A stretch of 46,549 nucleotides of DNA from Lichtheimia corymbifera B2541 (taxonomy: Eukaryota > Mucoromycota > Mucoromycetes > Mucorales > Lichtheimiaceae), in assembly GCA_000697475.1 (NCBI GenBank), contig JNEU01000948.1, positions 1 through 46,549 of the forward strand, in the 5' to 3' direction. This document shows, in pieces, positions 35,484-44,569 of this stretch (positions are counted from its first letter, which is position 1; every line of letters begins with the position of its first letter). The notes beneath the pieces are model-generated. The model worked only from the letters and a program-made list of their open reading frames with translations. It was not told where the DNA came from and ran no database searches. The translations under genes and the position numbers were made by a program.

Positions 35484-36194
35484 CTAAAGGGATTCTGCAA
35501 TCCATGAGACTACTTGATCTTGGTTTACTTGTTCATTATTATCTTGGGTGGAAATGACATCAATGTCGTCTTTGTATTCCAATAGAAAAGAAGGCACATT
35601 GTTTGTGGCGACCATCAATGGGAAATAAGGCTCAAATTCAAACGACGGCAATGTGGCTGCATCGATACTGCTTGGGCCATCCACCAATATTAACGCAGAG
35701 AGTGGCTGGTTGGCAACATACTTTTGACATAGTTTCCATGCTGCTTCACCGTGACCAATCATCACTGGAGGAAACATGGCCATCTTTTGTACTTGTTCAT
35801 GCAATTCTGTTATACAAATGAGTGCATGCGTGGGTGAATATCTCATGGCTGCTTTTTACCATGATACCAGGCCTTCAATACTGAGTCACCTTGACCATCA
35901 GGCTCACTAAACTGTGCTGCTGCAGAATCGTACCCGAGATCAGAGAGTCGAGTTTGCCATTGCGTTGCAATTCTAATAACGTATACAATGAGATGGTGTT
36001 CCCTGAAATGCAAGTTGGTATTGTTATATTTACGTGTGTGGTGTGTTGGTGCTAACAAAAAGCACAGGCATGGGTCGTTTACGTGCATTGGGCGATGCTT
36101 CAAATGTTGTCACTGACACCTTGTATCGCAAACCAAGCGGATGATGATGGAGACGACTTTTAGGGTGATGTCTGAAAAGTGACTGGAAGAACAT
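35484..36194 (-). CDS. Small alpha/beta-hydrolase-like protein, no canonical Ser
   Basis: Predicted 208 aa; exons 36194-36034, 36002-35860, 35806-35484; phase closes. The N-terminus (MFFQSLFRHHPKSR) is basic and could target mitochondria. A PVLFVST strand (near 47) and a second element PPVMIGHGEAAWKL (114-127) resemble the start and the nucleophile elbow of the alpha/beta-hydrolase fold. The elbow reads GHGEA instead of GxSxG, so the catalytic Ser is missing. LSALILVDGP follows as in the fold's next strand. The protein is shorter than typical members and has no clear catalytic acid or His. The fold call is moderate and function unknown. It lies head to head with the GT49-like gene. Confidence 0.6.
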
Positions 36195-36665
36195 TGTGTG
36201 GGGAGGAGAAAAGAGAGGTGAATTAACCTATCTCAATAGGATTGAAATTGACGTTTCCATGACAACAGCAATATCCAAGCTACGTACTCATTTCATTCAC
36301 CACCACCAAAAGGATCGACGATGACTGAGACATCCGCTTTGTGGATGGTGGATCCCAGCTCAAGAAAACACGTGCGATACATCTGTTTTGAAGAAGCTTG
36401 TGTCACCGTCAATCAAACGCAATCTTGCACTAATGGTCCCGCCCGATGCATCGACTGTGTTAAGCGTGTGTATGTGTATGTGTGTGTGTGCATCATCCTT
36501 CACCTTTAATCTCTTTCAACTAACCCGATTTTCTTTCTTCATCCTTTCCTTTCTTTTCTTCTTCCTCTTCTTCTACATTCATTCATTCCTTTATACACTA
36601 TCCATCCCCCCTTCTCTCGCTCTCCCTCTTCATTCTCCTCTCTCATATCATCATCATCATCATCC
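36195..36665. other. Divergent spacer
   Basis: About 0.47 kb between the hydrolase-like gene (-) and the GT49-like gene (+). It contains a short GT-rich tract near 36470-36490 and a long CT-rich leader (36530-36660) before the GT49 start. No gene seen. Confidence 0.5.
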
Positions 36666-38457
36666 ATGTCTCCTCCCCGTCAACTGGAAGATACTTCTTC
36701 AAGTCTTCATCATTCATCAACTAAATCTTCCTCTACTGGTTTCCATCAACGCAAAATCTCCTTGACAACGGCTTGTCCACCCACAGGCACTCGTAAACCA
36801 AACATCACTCGACATGGCGCTGCATTCCCACATTCAAACTCTTCATTCGGTCAATTGTGTCGTCGCTTCTCTCGACTACGACTTGTGCGCCTTGTTGGGT
36901 TGGCTTATATCGTTATCAGCGTAGTATTATCCACCATGCATCTTTTGACGTCTTTTGGTGATAGCTCTGTACCTGCAGCTGCATCTGTAACTGATGAAAC
37001 TACCGCCCAAACAGGTAAAGTAAGGGGGGTTGATAATGAAGGAGTATAATCTGGGATCAGAATATCACAAAGTACCAGTCGATTTATGCGTGACATATAT
37101 TGCAGTAATGGCACCAGCACCACCACTATTACCACCATCACCATCATCACCAAACAATGAGCTATCACCATTGAATGACTTGTCTTATCAACTTCGGCTT
37201 TCCAAGATGTTTTCCAAATCCCTTGTTCGCATGGATCATCTACGACCTTATTGGTTTACCGCCACTCACACTCCTGCTCCCAATTCATTGACACTGGCAA
37301 CCGTGGTTACCATGGATGAATGGTCTGCTCTTGCCAATTTGGCAGAGACATGGCAAGGTACATAAGGCATTGTGTGTGTGTGTGTGTGTGTGTGGGCCCC
37401 AACAACAAAAAGCTAACATTTTTACTATAGGATCCATCTCGGCTGTACTACAAGTTCCCACTGATGGTACGGATCTTGGCTCGGGTACTATGATACAACA
37501 TCTTGCCACTATTCGACGCGACTTTGAACGAAACGAATACCTTTCTCGACATGTCGATTTGCATTTGATTGCACGTCCAAGCCGCACTGACAATGGTGCT
37601 CAGGTGGTGCACAGCAGCTTACAGGAAGGTCGTAACCTTGCTCGCTTGTTTAGCCGTTCCAAATATGTAGCCAACATGCCAGTGACAACCTTGTGGATGA
37701 CTGATTTGACCCGTGCTATTGATACTTATGCACAAAAACTGGATCAAGGCGATGTATTGATTGTGCCCACGTTTGGATTCCCAAAGAGCCGTTTTGCTGT
37801 AACCGACACGTGGCCAACAACCAAACCCGAGATGGTTGAATGGGTGGATGATAAGCGTATGGGCATGCTGGATTATCACTGGCGTCTCAACATGGGCCCC
37901 ACCTCGTACGAAGATTGGCGTGATGCCACAGAGCCTTATCTCATTCCCAATTATGATTTCCATTACAATCCCGTCTTCATCACAACCCGTGAAAATCATC
38001 CTTGGTAAGAAGAATCTGCTTTTTGGGTGATTGGAGAAGAAAAAAATAGTTTACACTAGGAGTCTAACCGGATTTTGCAGGTGCGACGAACGTTTTTCAG
38101 ATGAACCATCCGCTTGCTTGTATTCAATCTATTTGAACGGCGCTGATTTGTGGGTTTTATCCCAGGATTATACTGTGCGCACTGGGCAAGAACCTGAAAA
38201 CATGTTGACGCAGGAAGAGGCAAGTGCACCCATAACCATCAAAAGATGCTATATATCTAACATGGGGTCATACATAATAGCGTATTCAACAAGTCAAGGT
38301 GTACAAAAACTACCGTATCGAGCAATGTGTCTTTTACGCACGTCAATTTGATCAGACCGGTATCTTCAACACCAATCGGGCCAAACATGTCCAAGAAGAA
38401 TGTGCAAAGGAGTTGGGCAACTTGCGCAAGGAAAAGATGATCGAGACATTCCATTAG
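36666..38457 (+). CDS. LARGE/B4GAT1-like glycosyltransferase (GT49)
   Basis: Predicted 496-aa type II Golgi membrane protein; exons 36666-37014, 37106-37357, 37431-38004, 38081-38219, 38281-38457; phase closes. A Ser/Pro-rich cytosolic end precedes one TM helix (about 72-95), a Pro-rich stem, then the GT49 core: LATVVTMDEW, GRNLARL, the IVPTFGF strand, WVDDKRMG, and NPVFITTRENHPWCDERF. In B4GAT1/LARGE the strand after GRNLAR carries an acidic DxD metal site; here the matching stretch reads LWMTDLTRAID, so the first Asp is not obvious. The fourth intron begins with GC (GCAAGT at 38220), with a CTAAC-like branch site; retaining it in frame would also be open for part of its length. Sugar donor and acceptor are not predictable. 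A (TG)12 repeat lies in intron 2. Confidence 0.82.
37371..37394 (+). repeat. (TG)n microsatellite in GT49-like intron 2
   Basis: Twelve uninterrupted TG units between the donor at 37358 and the acceptor at 37430. Confidence 0.9.
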
Positions 38458-39172
38458 ACATGTTAAAAAAAGTTAGATATGACCGACGACAGGTTTCGAC
38501 GGTGCTTTTGTTTTTCTTTGTTGTATACAATATCCCATTAAAGTTGATGTTTGCTTCAACCTTATTTGTACGTGACAGCTTTGAAATGGAGCCTTTATAT
38601 CTCTAATTTTGATAACCTACAAGGCACACAATTCTCTCGATACAAACCGAGAAATTGTTCCCACCGAGCGGCATTCAGGCGTCAACCTATGTATCTAACT
38701 TGATCCTAAACATTGGAAACATATGCTATATGAACATTTCACATGTATAAAAGGCAAATGATAAGCTGTACTAAGGTATCAACTTGCTGGATGCGGGAGT
38801 CGTATAGGCTGTGACTATAAACTTCAGATACTGAACCCTGCATTTTGATACATGGAAGTGTCAAAGAAGATGCATAGTAGGATAAGTGTAGCAGCAGAAG
38901 ATTATTGATCTCGGTGCATGTTGAAAAGTGACCTAGAGACATAATTGGCTTAAGGTACAGCATAACAGAGTATATTTATTTTATAGTATTAATCGAGGAT
39001 AAGGGTCAAAGCTAGTTGATAGGCATAGGAACATATGGGATGATGATCGACTGACATGATATTATCGGTGGTGGCCATTGCTGGATTTTTACTGGGTGAC
39101 GTGGTTGACGACCCCCGCCTTATTTTTTTTCGTTCGCCAGATAACAACTGTACAACTTTCTCCCCACTCTCC
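38458..39172. other. Spacer before COR1
   Basis: About 0.7 kb between the GT49-like stop and the COR1 start, both plus strand. AT-rich, with a TATTTATTTTATAG tract near 38972 and pyrimidine tracts just before the ATG. No gene recognised. Confidence 0.45.
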
Positions 39173-40681
39173 ATGGCTTCGAGGCTCCTTTCCACCACCG
39201 TCAACAACCGTGCTGGCATTGCCAAGCAGGTAATGCCTTGATTGCTCTCTTTACAACCACCAACTCATCCGTCATTACGTCCATTTACAGCTTGTCAGAC
39301 CTCTCGCCACTGCTGCTCAACAAGCAACTCGCACAACCGTTCTCTCTAACGGTCTCACTGTTGCCACCGAAGAATCCACTGGTGCTCCTACTGTGGGTGT
39401 CTACATTGGCGCTGGTTCGCGTGCTGACAATGTGCAAAACAGTGGTGCTGCCAATCTTGTTCAACGCATTGCTACACAGGTGGGTTTATATATATATATG
39501 ATATAACATGATATACGCGATTAACACGCAAAGAATAGAACGCCAAGTTGATTGGTGGTGAACTCGCTTCTAGCACGACACACGACCATACATTGTATAC
39601 AGCAAAGACGATTGATGTGGCCAAGTCTGTTGACACTTTGGCTGGTCTTGTGCAGGACCTGAAATTCGATACTCTTGAAGCTCAACGTGCTGCTATTCTC
39701 AACGAACAACCCAACGAAGAATCCGTCACCTTTGAACATTTGCACGCTACTGCTTTCCAAGGCACTTCTCTCGGTCTTCCTGTTTCTGGTTTGAACGTTG
39801 AAAACCTCACCGAACAAGATTTGAGCAACTTTGTCAAGTCCAACTACACTGCTGATCGTATGGTTCTTGTTGGTGCTGGCAATGTTGATCATGATGCACT
39901 TGTCAAGTTGGCAGAAAAGAGCTTTGGTGGATTGACTGGTGCTGGTGCTAGTGCTCCTGCCAAGCCAAGCTTCACTGGTTCCGAAATCCGTATTCGTGAT
40001 GATCTTGCCCCTGCTGCTCACGTTGCTATCGCTGTTGAAGGTGCTCCCTTGTACTCGCAAGATTACTTGAACATGTTGGTTATGCAAGCCATTGTCGGTA
40101 GCTGGGATAGCACTTTGGGTGGTGCCGCCAACCTCTTCTCCCGTCTCTCCACCGTTGTCAACAACAACAAGCTCGCTGATTCCTTTGCTTCATTCACCAA
40201 GGGTTACAAGGATACCGGTCTTTGGGGCATGTACTTTGTCACTCGCAACAAGGAGCAAATTGACGATTTCGTCCACTTTATGCAAAAGGAATGGATCCGT
40301 CTTTCCACTACCGTCACTGCTAGCGAGGTCGAACGTGCCAAGATCCAAGTCCAAGCTAGTCTTCTCTTAAGCCTTGACTCTTCCAATGCCATCGCAAAGG
40401 ATATCGGTACTCAAATCCTTACCACCGGCAAGCGTCTCTCTCGTGAGGAACTCGCTAATGCTGTCAGCAAGATCACTGTCAACGACATCCGCAAGACTGC
40501 AAACGCTTATTTGTGGGATCAAGAAGTGGCCGTCGTCGGTAATGGTCCTATCGAGAGCTTAACTGACTACAACCGTGTCCGTGGTTTCATGTCATACAAC
40601 AGGTACGTTATGATTATATTCAAGCAACCCTGTCATCATTATGCTGATCTCTTTTTCGATATAGATTCTAAGCAGCTGCTC
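39173..40681 (+). CDS. COR1: Cytochrome bc1 complex core subunit 1 (Cor1/Qcr1)
   Basis: Predicted 438 aa; exons 39173-39229, 39291-39479, 39539-40602, 40675-40681; phase closes. A basic, Ser/Arg-rich presequence (MASRLLSTTVNNR) indicates mitochondrial import. The peptidase-M16 fold is clear (TTVLSNGLTVATEES, FEHLHATAFQGTSLGLP, ILTTGKRLSREEL, LWDQEVAVVGNGPIE). The zinc-binding HxxEH of the processing peptidase is absent, replaced near GAANLVQRIATQ. Spacing and the C-terminal end (YNRVRGFMSYNRF) match Cor1 of complex III, which is structural. The last exon is only 7 nt, giving part of Arg, then Phe and the stop. Codon use is markedly C-rich and biased (GTC, CTC, AAG), as expected for a highly expressed gene. 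Confidence 0.94.
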
Positions 40682-41328
40682 TCTCCCAATTTTCCTCATC
40701 ACACACTTTGCATCCCAAAACTTGTTCGATACTCTAATAAAACGAATAGACTTAGTCGATCGCGCCCGTTCCGTGACCAACAACACATTAGATGTATGCA
40801 TACGATGGATTGGATGGTATTCGGTGACATTGGATAAATAATATGCTCGTTACAACGGGTGATTTTAAGGGGATGTGTGCTGTTCATCATTCAGTGTTGG
40901 GTTAAGGGAGACATCAGTCAACGTATACTCTTTGATTTTCAATATAACACCTTAATTTGGCTTATCGGGCTATACACTAAATATCTGTATGAGGAGCAAC
41001 AAACGACATATAATAGGAGCATATGCTGCGTGACAACATGTTGCTTGGCAGCGGCAACTGTGCCCCATCTGAGACTAAAATCGACATGGTGGTGGCGGTG
41101 TAGCTGACAACTTTGCGCCATATGGTAAACCACGTCTTTCACTTTTCACCGTAGTGCTTCTTGCTGTAGGGAGTCAAGCTGGAAACACGATAAAGCGGAT
41201 GATCAACCCCACTATCATATCATGCATGCAACAAAATAACATCCACTTGCTTGGATGCAGCTCTTGCTAATAATAAAGGATCTGGTCATCAGCATTCTAC
41301 CGAAGTCTATGTATGATAAATTCCATAG
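40682..41328. other. Spacer after COR1
   Basis: No gene recognised. Contains the COR1 3' end, with an AATAAT-like motif near 40838 that may be a polyadenylation signal. Confidence 0.4.
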
Positions 41329-41598
41329 ATGCCGATAGGAGCGATGCAGGACGTGTCAAAAGAGTTTTTCGGCAATGGATATCCTGTTCGACCTGCCAAG
41401 ACAAAAACAAACATCAATCACCTCGGGTGACGTTCCACAGGTGTGGCTCGTAAAATACAGAAGGGGATTGGTGGAGATGTACTACTTGGATTTGCAGCAC
41501 GTGTGGTTGGAACGTTGCGAATCACCAATGACCAAAGCATCATGTTGAGGTACTTGGAGAATGTCATGCGTTACATGCAAGCAGCAGGTTATGGCTAG
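41329..41598 (+). pseudogene. Possible decayed gene: ORF interrupted by one TGA
   Basis: From ATG 41329 one frame stays open to TAG 41596-41598 except for a single TGA at 41428-41430, giving 33 codons, a stop, and 55 more codons. The downstream half (GDVLLGFAARVVGT, then IMLRYLENVMRYM) looks like a real protein segment. I recognise no family. No standard intron removes the TGA: the nearby GTGACG...CAG is far too short. It may be a pseudogene remnant or chance. Confidence 0.3.
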
Positions 41599-42066
41599 TT
41601 GTGCAACACGGCACAAAGGGCGGTCTCAAAGAACGAACCTTACATGCAGCTACCTGCATGAGCTTATTAGCATCACTATCATTCGTGAGATTGGTTGAGA
41701 AGCTCTTCGAGCTGTAACCCACGTATGGAGAGCCATTGACCACTATCATGGTTGACGTATGATTTTATCGGCTGTTGCATGAAAAGCATGTCATGATATT
41801 TTGCCGAGACATTCTTGTTACAGGCTCAGCCTTAAATACCCCTTCACAATCAAAAAGTCATGTGTCGCCTCCGGTGAGCCGAACAACATGCATCATCATT
41901 TATATGTCACATCGATACTCGGAGAATAGGAAAGGGGGGCAAGGGATCCCAGAGTGGGTGTACGATCTCAAGTCAGCAGAGTGAGACGCATTACGCGTTG
42001 TTAGATGAGAAAGCGAAACAAGTAAACGCCAATTACCATTTCCGGCATGGATCCGGCCTTTTGGTC

Positions 42067-42073
42067 TATAAAA
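42067..42073 (+). promoter_or_regulatory. TATA box of PMP3
   Basis: TATAAAA 90 nt upstream of the PMP3 ATG, followed by a long CT-rich leader. Position and sequence fit a core promoter. The rest of 41599-42066 shows nothing I recognise. Confidence 0.6.
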
Positions 42074-42156
42074 CCCTCCAACTGACTCCCATATCTTCTT
42101 CTTTTCTTCCTTACTCTTTATTCTTCTTTTCTTTTACATCTCAAAACAAATCACCG

Positions 42157-42545
42157 ATGGCTTTAACATGCACCGATATCTGCAAGTTTATCCTTGGTAC
42201 GTGAAGGTTTTTCGCACCTAAAGCATGAAAAAAAGATGATCCTTCAAGCGCGTTTCACTCACACATGATTTCAGCTGTTATTCTTCCACCTCTTGGTGTC
42301 TTTGCTGAGAAGGGTAAGTTGACATACACTTTGTAGCCTTTTATCAGAAAGTTTATGTATTCTTTGTTAGGATGCGGTGTCGACCTTTTGATTAACGTTG
42401 GTTTGACCATCCTCGGTTGGATTCCTGGTAAGTAGTAGATAACGTGTGGGAAGATCAAGGGTATCAAGGCAAAAGAGTACAGGTTCTCATTACAACTTGC
42501 TGTATAGGTGTTATTCACGCATTCTACATTATTCTGAAATATTGA
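42157..42545 (+). CDS. PMP3: PMP3-type plasma membrane proteolipid
   Basis: Predicted 57 aa; exons 42157-42196, 42275-42313, 42371-42427, 42508-42545; phase closes. Two hydrophobic helices with the family motifs ILPPLGVFAEKGC and the Asn/Gly-rich turn (LLINVGLTILGWIPGVIHAFY). The length matches the family. In yeast the protein affects membrane potential and salt tolerance; plant relatives (RCI2) respond to cold and salt. Four exons in so short a gene is a high intron density. The next 450 bases show no clear gene. Confidence 0.95.
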
Positions 42546-43304
42546 TTGTAACCTAGTATTCTTGTTATATTCTTCGTTTTTACCATGTATACAAAATACC
42601 TATTGTTATAGCGCCCCCCCCCAAGAACAATATATTTGTTTTTGTAAAGACTCTCGTTGTACTGCATCAGTCCAAATAATTATGCATCACGTTGGACCAA
42701 CTTGATTGTGCTGGGTTGACCACATGCATAAAGACGCGTCCGTGCTAAAGAAACAACAGCACTCTAACGACGTAAGAGATGGGATGAATACCATGCACAC
42801 TGCTTGGTATTGCTCTTGAGATGCTTCCGACATGATTACACAAAAAAACGGCGCTCGGGTGCCACACGTTGCTGACTTTCCGATTCAATATTGACGTACA
42901 GCTGTCATTTTGCTCTGTTTACTTAATATTACGTATCACCAGATGCACTGATCATCTGGCTCCTACAACAGCAACCTTTGATGCTCGGGACCACAATATG
43001 TCTATTAATGGAGGAAGTTCTTTATATACAAAACTCGCGGATGAGGATCTCGATCATGCTAGTAAGGTTGTTTGAGTAACGAAGGCAGGAGGTTAGGACT
43101 TGGGGGAATATAAAGGGGCCAAACAAAGACTACATATGTAAATAGATTCCCTCTGCTGTATGCAATAATGATGATGGCGTTGTGAGGACAGGATGATGAG
43201 TGTGAATGGTATGATAAGGTGTGCAAGCTGGGTGAATACATCTTAAAGGATAGATCCGCCACTCGAGGCGACCGCATCTCTCTCTCCTTTTAACCGACAG
43301 CCAC
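42546..43304. other. Spacer with a possible short 5' exon
   Basis: About 0.76 kb. An ATG-starting coding-like stretch at 42998-43061 (MSINGGSSLYTKLADEDLD) ends at a GTAAGG donor and might be the first exon of the gene fragment that follows, but the phase of the next exon is uncertain. Confidence 0.3.
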
Positions 43305-43730
43305 ATGTATTACAAAAGACGCTCCTTGGTTGTATCGACAATGTCCATAGGGTGCGGCTCTAGCCAAGGTGATGTTGTCGCTCTTCTGGTTCGTTGCTAT
43401 GCCGCTTCGTGCTTGGTGCAACAGGTACATTCAAAGCCCAATGTTGCAAATGAACGTGTTCCATTGACGTGTATAGCCAGTGAGATTCGATTGCAAAAGG
43501 CGTTGGTTCATTTGGCTCTTGATTCGACTCAACTACTCCATGGCTTCGGTATGCAGTAACCAACGACAAAGGTCTTTATGTATGGAAAAGGCAAGTCATT
43601 ACGTGTGTATGCTAAATTGTGAATAGGTTCTTGGTCAGGTAGCGCAGCTTTGGGCATCATCTTTCCTTGGGTTCGACTCCCAACCTGTACCTTGTGGCTA
43701 TTTGACGTTCTTCTCGTCGTTACTATATGA
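43305..43730 (+). CDS. Unresolved small membrane-protein gene or remnant
   Basis: An open stretch 43305-43548, then a plausible intron (GTATGC at 43549, CTAAAT-like branch site, TAG at 43624-43626), then an exon to TGA 43728-43730. The joined frame gives a hydrophobic end (GSWSGSAALGIIFPWV, then CTLWLFDVLLVVTI). An alternative inner intron (43413-43464) changes the frame and also gives an open, partly hydrophobic product ending at 43749. I recognise no family. It may be a gene with further exons on either side, or a decayed copy. Confidence 0.3.
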
Positions 43731-43749
43731 GGATTGGGATGGTGGCTGA

Positions 43750-44569
43750 TCACTCTTTCATTGGTGAAGAGGATGCATGAGAACAACTACGGCCCCTGAG
43801 CGTTATGAAAGTGATGGATTGGTGATCGTTTCCTGCAGAGTTGCCTTCTTTTATTACAAGGACAACGATGGCAATTATAAGGCGACTCAACGACACAGAC
43901 AAGCGTAGTTTACCTTTCTCATACCTCATCGACACCTAGAAGGAAGCATGCAAGATCCCATCGTACTATTGTGCCTTGGATAGTTGTCATGCCACGGAAA
44001 CGACAATGATGGATGAAGACGACCAAAGCAACGTTGCTAGAAGCGTGGTCTATTATCCTCTCGGATTTAGATAGCTAGCTTTTTCCTCTCCCTCCTTCTT
44101 GTCGCTTGTAGTAGATTAGCTTAGGTATCCAATAATAAAAGTGTTTCCATTACCGGTCTTGTAAGATATCTATGCCTTTTCTGATACAATAAAGAGAAGT
44201 TGACCTTTAGAGAAAGTGAGTTTCAAGATGGGTTGCCAATCAATATACCTTACCTTGACGCCCGTACTATCGTTGGGTAAATTGTGTTTATGCAAATTGG
44301 TTTATGCAGCTACATCCCAATGTGATACGGAACGACCACTTGTCAATCACATACTTTAACATATCTTCATTATTGGATGTTGTTAACATGCCACGCCTTC
44401 CTAAAAGCAATCATCACCATTATCCATTTGTGCAGCAACCTGTCAAGGCGTATTTGTGTAACCACCACGTGCCATTTCACTCAGCTCTCCATCTTTCCGT
44501 TAATGCAGCCGACACCATCCACAAAGAGGAAGCAGCTCCATCACCCTTATTAGGAGCATATGTAAAAAC
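43750..44569. other. Spacer before right repeat
   Basis: About 0.8 kb. A short coding-like frame near 43795-43905 (SDGLVIVSCRVAFFYYKDN) might be another exon of the preceding unresolved gene; otherwise no gene seen. Confidence 0.3.

Noticed and set aside
39521..40087. 188-codon minus-strand ORF opposite COR1
   Set aside because: It is a shadow caused by the strong codon bias of COR1.
43627..43690. tRNA-like signals: TAGCGCAGC followed by GGTTCGACTCC with a perfect T-stem
   Set aside because: The A-to-B box distance is about 15 nt too short for an anticodon arm, and the stretch lies in an open frame after a plausible acceptor.
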